Source: Entomomonas sp945283395
GTDB lineage: Bacteria; Pseudomonadota; Gammaproteobacteria; Pseudomonadales; Pseudomonadaceae
NCBI GenBank assembly: GCA_946480835.1
Contig: CAMLLC010000022.1
Span: forward strand, 1 to 24,297
DNA length: 24,297 nucleotides
Direction: 5' to 3'
Shown here: positions 16,416 through 23,557 of the stretch, in pieces
Layout: each line of letters begins with the position of its first letter
Position numbering within the stretch: position 1 is the first letter of the stretch
The notes under the pieces: model-generated
Seen by the model: the letters and a program-made list of their open reading frames with translations, nothing else
The model's database searches: none
What the model was told of the DNA's origin: nothing
Position numbers and translations under genes: made by a program

Positions 16416-16766
16416 ATGGCATTGAATATGGGTGGGAATAGTATTATTAATGTATCTCTTCCTAATAAAAATATTTTATATGCATCCTATATGCCGTTCG
16501 TAACAGATGGTGGATTATTTGTTAGAACAAATAGAAAACATAATTTAGGAGATGAAGTTTTTTTACTTATTGACTTGCCGGATGAAGAAGAAAAAATTCC
16601 TGTTACGGGTAGAGTAGTATGGATTTCTCCAGTTAATCAAGGCAATAGAGTACAGGGAGTAGGTATTCAATTTTCGCCTGCTGATTCAGCCAAAGCTATG
16701 CCTAAAATCATGAAGCATCTAGCTGGGCTATTGGATAATAATACTCAACCAACATTTACCATGTAA
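16416..16766 (+). CDS. pilZ: Type IV pilus assembly protein PilZ
   Basis: PilZ is a cytoplasmic protein needed for type IV pilus assembly, acting with PilB and FimX in Pseudomonas and Xanthomonas. The 116 residues show YASYMPFVTDGGLFVRTN (22-39), a DEVFLLIDLPDE-like core, GRVVWISP and a terminal PTFTM, matching Pseudomonas PilZ (118 residues). The RxxxR motif for cyclic-di-GMP is absent, as in other pilus-type PilZ proteins. A gaggag Shine-Dalgarno precedes the start. It implies that pilus genes exist elsewhere in the genome. Confidence 0.95.
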   Translation: MALNMGGNSIINVSLPNKNILYASYMPFVTDGGLFVRTNRKHNLGDEVFLLIDLPDEEEKIPVTGRVVWISPVNQGNRVQGVGIQFSPADSAKAMPKIMKHLAGLLDNNTQPTFTM

Positions 16767-16783
16767 TTTATTAATAGTTCATA

Positions 16784-17574
16784 ATGAGTTATTTAGTAGA
16801 TTCCCATTGTCATCTTGATTTTTTGCAATTAGAGAATGCCTCAGGGGGATTAGCTAGTGCACTAGACCAAGCCAGAAACAAAGGCGTTGGGCATTTTTTA
16901 ACAGTAGCAGTTAGTCAAGATAATGTTAATCTAGTTAAAACTATTGCAGAGCAATATGATGATGTGCATTGTGCAGTAGGTATTCATCCTTTAGAGTTGC
17001 ATGATGAGCATTCACTAAGTCTTGATTGGTTATTGAAGGCAATAAACCACCCTAAAGTAGTAGCTATTGGTGAAACTGGTTTAGATTTTCATTACCATAT
17101 CACTCCAGCTCAGATACAGCAAAGATCTTTTGAGCTACATTTACAAGCAGCCAAACAAACCAATAAACCTATTATTGTACATACACGCCAGGCCAAGGAA
17201 TTAACCTTACAGTTACTTAAGCATGCGGATTTATGCCAAGCAGGAGTATTACACTGTTTTACAGAAGATTGGCAAATGGCTAAAACGGCTCTGGATTTGG
17301 GATATTTTATTTCTATTTCTGGTATAGTTACTTTCCGCAACGCTGATTCGATAAGAGAAGTAGCTAAAAAAAACCTCTAGATAGATTATTAGTTGAAACA
17401 GATTCACCATATTTAGCACCCATTCCTTATAGAGGAAAGAGTAATTTACCTGAATACGTAAAAGAAGTAGCTGAATATCTTGCTAATTTAAGAAATATAC
17501 CGTTAGATACTCTTGCATCAATTACTACAGAAAATTTCTATCAGTTATTTTCTTTAGCAAAAGTTTCAAAGTAA
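16784..17574 (+). pseudogene. tatD: TatD-family DNase, frameshifted at an A8 run
   Basis: TatD enzymes are metal-dependent DNases of the TIM-barrel amidohydrolase fold. The first frame encodes 198 residues with the metal-binding HCH (residues 8-10), the Glu in GETGLD, HTRQAKE and HCFTEDW, then hits a stop at 17378-17380. Right after it, the next frame continues without a break as DRLLVETDSPYLAP, RGKSNLPEYVKEVAEYL and a normal C-terminus to the taa at 17574. The break is the A8 run at 17366-17373; nine A would restore KKKPLDR and a 263-residue protein. The first-frame product lacks the catalytic Asp of ETDSPY. It may be a true pseudogene, a sequencing error, or a gene rescued by polymerase slippage. 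Confidence 0.92.
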
Positions 17575-17579
17575 TAGAA

Positions 17580-18230
17580 TTAGCTATAAGATTTTCTAGA
17601 TTTTAATAATAAAGTATCACAATCCACAAAAATACTACGAAAGAAAGCTTTTATAATATGCTCAGGGTCATAGCCTGTTGTAAATTGCTTAGGATTTCTC
17701 GCCCAATCATGTAATACCCCAGAAGCCATAATATGTAACATGTGGGCGGCTAAATTAGGGTTGATTTCGGGTCTTAGGTTTTTAGCACTCTCGGGCTCAC
17801 TTAAAAGCTCTGCGCAATGGCTAATAAACTCTTCAATAAGATTATTACTTTGAGCCTCTGACTCGGTTAGCTCCTCGGTATATTCGCAGCGTCTTAATAA
17901 AATTGTAAAGATATTACGGGTCTTTTCATTATTAGAAAGCTCGTAAAAAATATTGGTAAACAAGCCATAAAGTTTTTCTATAACAGAGCCTTCCATGGTT
18001 TTAAATTCATTAAAAACCTTTGCAACAGGCTGATAAATCTGGCTTACTAATTCATTAATTAAGTGTGACTTATTTTTGAAATGCCAATAAACAGCCCCTC
18101 TTGTCATCCCCGCATGACGAGCAATCTCTTCTAAACTAGTTTTAGAGACACCTTTTTTCAAGAAAATAGCTTCTGCTGATTCTAGAATAGCTTCTCTAGT
18201 TTTTTCGGCTTCTTTTTTAGTTCGGCGCAT
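17580..18230 (-). CDS. TetR-family repressor (AcrR/TtgR-like)
   Basis: The 216-residue regulator has an N-terminal helix-turn-helix (residues 32-54, SLEEIARHAGMTRGAVYWHF), closest to the AcrR/TtgR/NalC type that governs RND efflux pumps. The C-terminal ligand domain is divergent. Pseudomonas has a TetR gene in this place after tatD, so it belongs to the conserved neighbourhood; no efflux genes are adjacent. It is convergent with tatD, 5 bp apart, with no terminator between. Its upstream region holds a perfect 10-bp palindrome (18341-18363) that could be an operator. Targets cannot be told from the sequence. Confidence 0.92.
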   Translation of the reverse strand: MRRTKKEAEKTREAILESAEAIFLKKGVSKTSLEEIARHAGMTRGAVYWHFKNKSHLINELVSQIYQPVAKVFNEFKTMEGSVIEKLYGLFTNIFYELSNNEKTRNIFTILLRRCEYTEELTESEAQSNNLIEEFISHCAELLSEPESAKNLRPEINPNLAAHMLHIMASGVLHDWARNPKQFTTGYDPEHIIKAFFRSIFVDCDTLLLKSRKSYS

Positions 18231-18573
18231 GTGGGAAGTTTTTCCTACTTAATAAATTAACTTGCATATTCTAATATATTTATAAATTTAATGTAGGTAA
18301 TTTATTGTATATACTTTGTATGATTTAAATTAAATTTTTCTTAAAATCTTAAAAAGATTTTAACACTTATCTTAATGTTAGCAGTTTTTTATAATTTATG
18401 TGATGTTTTAGTTATTAAATTGACCTAAACCTCTTGCCTAACTACTAAATTACTTAATAGATTACTAAAACAAGCAATCACTTATTTTAATAAAAACTTG
18501 ACAGCTTTATATAGACAATTATCAATTTTACTATATGGTGTTACGAAATCTTATTTCTTGGTCTATGAATAGT
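18231..18573. promoter_or_regulatory. Regulatory region upstream of the TetR gene
   Basis: This AT-rich stretch has no coding potential. It holds a perfect inverted repeat ttaaaatctt-aaa-aagattttaa (18341-18363), and a promoter-like pair on the plus strand: TTGACA at 18499-18504, then tatcaa after 16 bases. No plus-strand gene follows, so the promoter may be fortuitous. An additional CCTAC...GTAGG pair flanks 18244-18297. Confidence 0.4.
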
Positions 18574-18608
18574 AAAATTCCACTAAGTTATAAAGTATAA
18601 CTCAGTGG
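18574..18608 (-). terminator. Terminator of mdaB
   Basis: The arms 18580-18592 and 18596-18608 (ccactaagttata / tataactcagtgg) pair over 13 positions with one mismatch and a 3-base loop. On the minus strand they are followed by aatttt. The hairpin lies 20 bp past the mdaB stop. Confidence 0.85.
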
Positions 18609-18628
18609 GGAAGTGGAATAGTACTTGG

Positions 18629-19213
18629 TTAGGCTTTACCTATTACTTGTTTAAGATGATTTGTATAAGCTGCTATGGTCGCTTCTATATTAGGCTTTTT
18701 AATAACATCATTGGCAATGAAAGAAGGAAGTGCAGTTAATCCTAAAAACTGTTGGGCCTTATGAAAAGTGAAATAAACTCCATCTACGCCACGACCATCA
18801 AAGAAATTACCAAATTGTTCAAAAGCTTCTTGAGGAGCATTCCATGTTACCGATAACATATATTTATGGTCTTGCAGTAAACCACCAGTACCATATTGCT
18901 TACTAGGGGCAGTGCGAGTACGCCCATCATCTTGATATAGTTTTCCCTGACCAGCTGTATAAACTTCATCCATATACTTTTTCATTTTCCAAGGTGTGCT
19001 CATCCACCAACCAGCCATTTGATAAATCACTATATCAGCCCAGAGCATTTTTGTTACTTCTTGTTCTTCCTGATAACCTGTTTCTATATGAGTTTCTTGT
19101 ATCTGATGCCCTAACTCTACCAATTGTTTAAAGGCGATTTGGTGTAAAGTGTTATTAAGTTTGCCTCCTGCATGACCAAACGATTGTGCACCATTAAGTA
19201 ACAATATTTTCAT
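18629..19213 (-). CDS. mdaB: NAD(P)H:quinone oxidoreductase MdaB
   Basis: This cytosolic flavoprotein of the flavodoxin fold reduces quinones by two electrons and protects against oxidative and drug stress. The 194 residues match E. coli MdaB at LWADIVIYQMAGWWM-like residues 57-71, KYMDEVYTAGQG, DGRTR (107-111), YGTGGL, the FDGRGVDGVY segment and FIANDVIKKP. The start has a strong aaggag 6 bases upstream. A minus-strand tataat (complement of 19246-19251) lies about 30 bp upstream of the start as a likely -10. The gene stands alone between its terminator and suhB. Confidence 0.93.
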   Translation of the reverse strand: MKILLLNGAQSFGHAGGKLNNTLHQIAFKQLVELGHQIQETHIETGYQEEQEVTKMLWADIVIYQMAGWWMSTPWKMKKYMDEVYTAGQGKLYQDDGRTRTAPSKQYGTGGLLQDHKYMLSVTWNAPQEAFEQFGNFFDGRGVDGVYFTFHKAQQFLGLTALPSFIANDVIKKPNIEATIAAYTNHLKQVIGKA

Positions 19214-19601
19214 AAAGATCTCCTTTGCTATAATTTAAGCAGACTATTATACTTCTTTAAAATAAAAAAAATTGATATAAAAATTATACTTTAGGGCAAA
19301 GAGAACCTTGTTTTGAAGGTAGTTTCTTGTAGGCCTATAGGTGATCTTTATGAAAAGGTTTCAAAATAAGTTATAGTAATATCATATAAATAGCCATTAA
19401 AATTTGCTTTTGTTTCGCTAAAAGTGTTAGTTTTTTCTATTAGTGATATGCTCACGATTGTTTCTATTATCAGAATATAGGTAATTAGATAAGAGTGTTA
19501 TAAACAAACTAAAAGATCACCTCATAATAAATCAAATATTTTATAAGACTATTTTCACCTAGTAGGAGTATCACTGTTTTGTTGTTTCTGAATGAAAATA
19601 T
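19214..19601. other. Intergenic stretch between suhB and mdaB
   Basis: It holds the mdaB ribosome site and probable -10 near its left end. The rest shows no ORF, RNA gene or clear repeat. Confidence 0.5.
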
Positions 19602-19631
19602 AAAATATCCACCTCTTTAAAAAAGGTGGAT
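19602..19631 (-). terminator. Terminator of suhB
   Basis: The arms atccacct (19607-19614) and aggtggat (19624-19631) pair perfectly. On the minus strand they are followed by attttatattttc. The hairpin sits within 35 bp of the suhB stop. Confidence 0.75.
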
Positions 19632-19639
19632 TTATATTA

Positions 19640-20455
19640 TTAACGTTTCATTTCCGAGGTAAGATGGGACTGGATTGTTTGTAATATAGCTTTAAAGCAT
19701 TTTGGATTGCCGGCAACTATTTGGCCTTTATCTAGAAAATCATGACCACCTATAAAATCGCTTATTAATCCTCCCGCTTCTTGGATAAGCAATATACCAG
19801 CAGCCATATCCCATGGAGACAAGCCAAACTCCCAAAAAGCATCATAGCGACCAGCTGCTACATAGGCTAAATCTAAACTAGCAGCACCAGCACGACGAAT
19901 CCCTGCAGTAGGGCCTATTAAGTCACGTAGCATGTTAAGGTAATTGTCTAAGCTGTTAAGTTGACCGTCTTTAAAGGGTATTCCTGTACCTAATAAGGCT
20001 CCTTCTAAGCCTTTACGATTACTGACTCTAATGCGACGACCATTTAAAGCTGCTCCTCTACCGCGGCTAGCAGTAAATTCCTCTTGACGAATAGGGTCAT
20101 AAATAACAGCATGCTCAATTCGACCTTTATATTGGCAGGCTATGCTTACTGCGTAATGAGGGACTCCTCGTAAAAAATTAGTAGTTCCATCTAATGGATC
20201 TATAATCCATAGATAATCAGCACCTGCTTCTTTACCTTTCTGAAGGCCATTTTCTTCACCTAAAAAACCGTGATCAGGGTAAGCCTTAGTTAAATGAGAA
20301 ACAATAATTTCCTCGGCTGTTTTATCTATTTCAGAAACATAGTCTTTTGCCTCTTTTTCCTGAATCTTAAGGTTGTCTAAGCGTTCAGTTGTTTTATAAA
20401 TATACTCGCCGGCTGCACGTGCAGCACGTAGAGCAATGGTTACCATGGGTTGCAT
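19640..20455 (-). CDS. suhB: Inositol-1-monophosphatase / Nus factor SuhB
   Basis: SuhB is a Mg2+-dependent inositol monophosphatase that in enterobacteria also takes part in rRNA antitermination complexes. The 271 residues show the metal site E67-E68 (GEEN), DPLDGT (86-91) with D86 and D89, and the C-terminal WD in SPWDMAAG. The basic region FTASRGRGAALNGRRIRVS is characteristic. The length is normal. The start (MQPMVTIALRAARAAGE) agrees with Pseudomonas SuhB. An extended -10 promoter lies 35 bp upstream. It is a single-gene unit with its own terminator. Confidence 0.95.
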   Translation of the reverse strand: MQPMVTIALRAARAAGEYIYKTTERLDNLKIQEKEAKDYVSEIDKTAEEIIVSHLTKAYPDHGFLGEENGLQKGKEAGADYLWIIDPLDGTTNFLRGVPHYAVSIACQYKGRIEHAVIYDPIRQEEFTASRGRGAALNGRRIRVSNRKGLEGALLGTGIPFKDGQLNSLDNYLNMLRDLIGPTAGIRRAGAASLDLAYVAAGRYDAFWEFGLSPWDMAAGILLIQEAGGLISDFIGGHDFLDKGQIVAGNPKCFKAILQTIQSHLTSEMKR

Positions 20456-20489
20456 GAGAAAACTTCCAAGAGCTATAGCTAAATGTTAA

Positions 20490-20498
20490 ATTATAGCA
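20490..20498 (-). promoter_or_regulatory. Extended -10 promoter of suhB
   Basis: On the minus strand the sequence is TGCTATAAT, an extended -10 (TGn plus a perfect TATAAT), about 35 bp before the suhB ATG. No good -35 is seen, which extended -10 promoters do not need. Confidence 0.6.
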
Positions 20499-20796
20499 GA
20501 AACTTAACTAGGGGATAGTGATTATCTAAATATCAATAGTAAATTAATCCTCAGAGAGAGTAGCACGGGTTTTGTTCATTAAGCTAACATAAAACTATTT
20601 TAGATTACTTTCCTATGGGATGACTAAAAATATAATTATCGAATCTTAAAAGATATTGAGAAGGGTCACTAAAAAACTGATGGCCTAGCAGACACCACTT
20701 CAACATAAAATAATATTCAACTATATTATGTTAAGTTAAAGAGAGTTGTTAATAGCAACTAGATCTAACAGCCTTTTAAATAAAGACCTGAAGAGG
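20499..20796. other. Intergenic stretch between the PlsC-like gene and suhB
   Basis: No gene is visible. An imperfect AT-rich hairpin (20698-20735) and a short agttg/caact hairpin (20745-20761) close to the PlsC-like stop may act together as its terminator. The remainder shows nothing definite. Confidence 0.45.
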
Positions 20797-21555
20797 TTAA
20801 TCCCAATCACTTCGTATCACTTCTTGTGCTGCCAATGCTAATGCGTTACGGTTAGGATAATGCCGACTCATTAATAATTCATGAAAAGTAATTGTCACCG
20901 TTAGTTGATAACAACTTAGAACGCGCCAAATGCTTGTTAATAAGCTTACTTCCCCAGCAAAAGAAGGGCGGCTAGTAATTTTTCCATCACAGTCTTTATA
21001 CTGAATAGTTATGGGTAGGATTTTGCCTTTAGATTGATAAATAGGCTCAAATAATGAAGCCTTAAAAGGTAATAATGACTCTCCCTTTGAGGTAGTTCCT
21101 TCAGGAAAAACGGCAATACAATTGCCACTAGATAACTCTGAAGATAATTGTCGGTTGACTTGCATAATATCTTTTTTATTGTTTCTATCAATAAAAATAG
21201 TATCTCCAGCTTTGGTTAGCTGACCAATAATAAACCATTCAGCAATTTCTTTTTTAGCTACAAATTTAGGTCTAATTACAGTAAAAATAATTAAAATATC
21301 CAACCAAGAAATATGGTTAGAAACAATTAGTGTATTATCTAATTTAGCAGGCATTTGGCCTTTTATAATAAGTCCTATATCCAGCATGTTTAATAACTTT
21401 TTAGACCAATCTTGTAAAATAATGGCTTTTTTTGCATCATCATAATGTTTAACAAATAAAAAAACTTTAATGGCTCCATAACTAAAATGGATAAAAAGTT
21501 TAGTAGTACGCCATAATGCAATAAAGGTATTAACTTTGTATTTTGTGACTTTCAT
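20797..21555 (-). CDS. 1-acyl-glycerol-3-phosphate acyltransferase-like protein (PlsC family)
   Basis: Membrane-associated PlsC-family acyltransferases transfer acyl chains to lysophospholipids. The 252-residue protein has the HX4D catalytic motif NHISWLD (80-86; H81, D86), FIDRN (121-125) and the glycerol-phosphate site FPEGT (150-154). The amphipathic/hydrophobic N-terminal region (about 10-35) could anchor it. The exact acceptor is unclear: it could be the main PlsC, or a lyso-ornithine-lipid acyltransferase (OlsA) type, whose Pseudomonas relatives look similar. It is a single gene on the minus strand with AT-rich flanks. Confidence 0.85.
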   Translation of the reverse strand: MKVTKYKVNTFIALWRTTKLFIHFSYGAIKVFLFVKHYDDAKKAIILQDWSKKLLNMLDIGLIIKGQMPAKLDNTLIVSNHISWLDILIIFTVIRPKFVAKKEIAEWFIIGQLTKAGDTIFIDRNNKKDIMQVNRQLSSELSSGNCIAVFPEGTTSKGESLLPFKASLFEPIYQSKGKILPITIQYKDCDGKITSRPSFAGEVSLLTSIWRVLSCYQLTVTITFHELLMSRHYPNRNALALAAQEVIRSDWD

Positions 21556-21959
21556 ATTAAATTAGAACTAATAACGTAAAGATAGCTTAAATAACTGAAT
21601 AGTTAATAGCAATAGTATAACTAGGAACGTATATTTAATGCTATCTAGATAATTATATTGTATTTTTTTGAGAAAATGTATGGTTATTGTCATGTTAATT
21701 AGCAAGAGAAATTGAATCTAGAGAAAAAATTTCATTTATCATTTTACTGAAAAAGAGAATTGGTTTTAGACAAAAGAACCATTAAATGCTATCGCCTAAT
21801 ATTAATGTTAATATAGGATTTTATTACTTTAGCGATATATTTATTGCTTGATTAGGTTTTATTAAAATAAAGTATGTTAGGATAATAGTTATAAGAGATA
21901 AAAAGATTTTTTCAATTTACATAGAAAATAAATAAAAGTAGTAAATTAATAAAAAAAAG
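21556..21959. other. Intergenic stretch between the PlsC-like gene and the tRNA operon
   Basis: Very AT-rich, with no ORF, RNA gene or strong repeat seen. It must hold the promoter of the PlsC-like gene near its left end, but I cannot point to a clear one. Confidence 0.5.
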
Positions 21960-21988
21960 TTGACTTAGTTCGTTATTCTAGTTAATAT
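21960..21988 (+). promoter_or_regulatory. Stable-RNA promoter of the tRNA operon
   Basis: The -35 TTGACT (21960-21965), a 17-base spacer and -10 TAATAT (21983-21988) are followed at once by a GC-rich discriminator gcgcccc. That discriminator is typical of stringently controlled rRNA and tRNA promoters. The predicted start is near 21995. Confidence 0.85.
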
Positions 21989-21990
21989 GC

Positions 21991-22024
21991 GCCCCGCTTA
22001 ACGAACATAGCTTAGTTAAGGGGC
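21991..22024 (+). other. 5' hairpin in the tRNA precursor
   Basis: The arm gccccgcttaac (21991-22002) pairs with gttaaggggc (22015-22024), with one bulged G, giving roughly a 10-bp stem at the very start of the predicted transcript. It may guide processing or protect the 5' end. Confidence 0.55.
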
Positions 22025-22073
22025 AAAGGGTTTTAAGGTATTTATTTTCTTAGCCTCATGCTCTATAAATAGA

Positions 22074-22150
22074 GCGCCCGTAGCTCAGTTGGATAGAGCA
22101 CCCGCCTTCTAAGCGGGTGGTCGCAGGTTCGAATCCTGCCGGGCGCGCCA
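22074..22150 (+). tRNA. tRNA-Arg (anticodon TCT)
   Basis: This is a 77-base cloverleaf. The acceptor gcgcccg pairs with cgggcgc (22140-22146), followed by G and an encoded CCA. The anticodon arm cccgc-cttctaa-gcggg reads TCT, and the T-arm holds gttcgaatc. It is the first of three tRNAs. Confidence 0.97.
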
Positions 22151-22184
22151 TTATGCTCGAGCAGTTTAGGCGAGATATAGTAAT

Positions 22185-22261
22185 GGTGGGCGTAGCTCAA
22201 TTGGTAGAGCACAGGATTGTGATTCCTGTTGTCGTGGGTTCGATTCCCATCGCTCACCCCA
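22185..22261 (+). tRNA. tRNA-His (anticodon GTG)
   Basis: The acceptor gtgggcg (22186-22192) pairs with cgctcac. The extra 5' G (22185) opposite C73 is the histidine identity base, and CCA is encoded. The anticodon arm cagga-ttgtgat-tcctg reads GTG. Confidence 0.97.
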
Positions 22262-22281
22262 TTAACTATATTGTAAAGTTT

Positions 22282-22366
22282 GCGGACGTGGCGAAATTGG
22301 TAGACGCACTGGACTTAGAATCCAGCGCCGCGAGGCATAAGAGTTCAAGTCTCTTCGTCCGCACCA
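22282..22366 (+). tRNA. tRNA-Leu (anticodon TAG)
   Basis: This is an 85-base class II tRNA with a long variable arm. The acceptor gcggacg pairs with cgtccgc, followed by A and CCA. The anticodon arm ctgga-cttagaa-tccag reads TAG. The Arg-His-Leu order is that of the E. coli argX-hisR-leuT-proM operon, but no fourth tRNA follows. An integrase remnant lies beyond the operon terminator. Confidence 0.97.
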
Positions 22367-22372
22367 CATATT

Positions 22373-22408
22373 AAAAGCCTTACATTCTAATGGGTGTAAG
22401 GCTTTTTT
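22373..22408 (+). terminator. Terminator of the tRNA operon
   Basis: The arms aaaagccttaca (22373-22384) and tgtaaggctttt (22395-22406) pair perfectly over 12 bp and run into a T tract. Confidence 0.9.
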
Positions 22409-22471
22409 ATTACTCTAAAATTCATTATTAATATTAAATCATTTCCGCAATTACTTAGTGAGTTTCCGCAA

Positions 22472-22708
22472 CTATTTGTTGCTAATATCCCTATTTAAGG
22501 GTTCTACTTCCTGACCAATTCTAATATAAACTTTCCTTGTTATTTCTTCTTTGGTATGCCCTAAAAGCTTACTGGCGAGTTCTATATTGTTCATGTCGCT
22601 TGCTGCTTTTGGTCGTAACTCTTTAAATTGAAACTCTTTGATATGTTTTGCTAGTTCTTCATCATTATTGACTAGGGCTTCATTAGCAGCATCAATACGG
22701 GCAACCAT
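22472..22708 (-). pseudogene. C-terminal remnant of a phage-type tyrosine integrase
   Basis: The 78-codon fragment ends like Pseudomonas and Burkholderia prophage integrases. FQFKELRPKAASD (27-39) contains the box II Arg region, and SKLLGHTKEEITRKVYIRIGQ (46-66) holds the LLGH His region and the catalytic Tyr (VY). The N-terminal and catalytic-core halves, normally over 200 residues, are missing upstream; the sequence beyond 22708 shows no integrase frame. It points towards tRNA-Leu, the usual kind of attachment gene, so it marks an old integration. Inactive by itself. Confidence 0.85.
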
Positions 22709-22720
22709 TTTAAAGTGTTT

Positions 22721-22776
22721 AACTTGCTAAATGCTATAAACATGCTAGGATGGAATGAGCTACTAGCATGCAAGTT
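22721..22776. repeat. Nested inverted repeat (catgctag/ctagcatg with aacttg/caagtt)
   Basis: An inner pair CATGCTAG (22741-22748) and CTAGCATG (22763-22770), and an outer pair aacttg (22721-22726) and caagtt (22771-22776), form one interrupted palindrome. On the left 14 bases separate the two arms; on the right they abut. It lies between the integrase and transposase relics. Confidence 0.65.
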
Positions 22777-22892
22777 AGGCGGGAGATTTAATGGTATTCA
22801 TTTAGCCTTACATTTAGTGACTTAGTGACTTAACAACCTATTTTTTAAATTCAATTTTACATTTTATATTTTTATCCTCTAATGTATACTAA

Positions 22893-23156
22893 AGTCCCTA
22901 TACAGGTATTTATGCTGATGAATCACAATTTGTTACAGCACAGTTGTTACAGAAAGAAATATTGGTACAATATTTTTAAACAATTGAATGTGTTGATTCA
23001 GATAATAGAAGTGTATATCAGGGAACACCCGAGCATCAGTTTGTTAAAATTTGCCATAATCATCGAATAAATCAGGAATTCGCTAGGCCTACTTGCCCTT
23101 AAACCAATTATAAAGCAGACAGAGTTATTCGTATTTTAATAGATATAGTGCATTAG
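22893..23156 (+). pseudogene. Decayed IS481-like transposase (DDE domain)
   Basis: One frame, broken by at least two internal stops, reads through the core of an IS481-type integrase domain. It shows IYADESQFVTA with the first Asp, then DSDNRSVYQGTPEHQF with the second Asp of the usual DNGS motif. It continues with NQEFARPTCP, a stop in place of Q, then TNYKADRVIRILID, where TNGKAER is expected. The match in order and spacing to TDNGSxY...TRPYxPQTNGKAERxI is good. The active-site Glu is Asp here (KADR), and no start or terminal repeats are found. Faint traces of the C-terminal part may continue to about 23260 in a shifted frame. Confidence 0.75.
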
Positions 23157-23267
23157 TTAATGAAGATGATTCTTTTTAAAGTGTCTCAATAAGTTGAATA
23201 TTCATTAATGCCTATTATTATTTATTTGTGTTATTGCCAATAAAGAATCTATAGAATTGTGCTAATG

Positions 23268-23367
23268 TATAATAGAAAACACAAGAGAGCGAAAGTAATA
23301 TGTTTTCATCAAGGATAGATTTTAAGCATAAAACTTACCTTAGCTTTAACTGGTTAAGGTTTTTTTA
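23268..23367 (+). ncRNA. Candidate small RNA or short-peptide transcript
   Basis: A perfect -10 hexamer TATAAT (23268-23273) is followed about 60-90 bases later by a good intrinsic terminator (23337-23367). This would give an RNA of about 90 nt. A 24-codon ORF from the ATG at 23300 lies inside but has only a weak ribosome site. No convincing -35 is seen. This is a prediction from the arrangement alone. Confidence 0.3.
23337..23367 (+). terminator. Intrinsic terminator
   Basis: The stem accttagc (23337-23344) pairs with ggttaaggt (ending 23360) with one wobble and a loop of about 8 bases, followed by seven T. It ends no recognised gene. Confidence 0.6.
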
Positions 23368-23557
23368 TGTGTAATAAATAGAAAAAACGAATTTTATTCT
23401 AAATGACATTAAAATGCTTATCATATATTATTATAAGAACTTCTAAATTTTAAAAGCTAAAACTTATCACAATATCAACAACTATAAAATTGAATGACTT
23501 TCTCATTCAAATTAGATAACCTAAGATAAACTAATTTATAATTAACAGGAGTTATGT

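Noticed and set aside
22063..22374. Two open frames on opposite strands across the tRNA genes (22063-22257 minus, 22117-22374 plus).
   Set aside because: They are translations of the tRNA cluster itself, a well-known source of false proteins.
22814..22829. Short tandem repeat ttagtgac x2.
   Set aside because: Two 8-base units in AT-rich DNA can arise by chance and have no clear role.
22882..23070. 62-codon plus-strand ORF in the accessory end.
   Set aside because: It is out of frame with the decayed IS481-like transposase that better explains this DNA.
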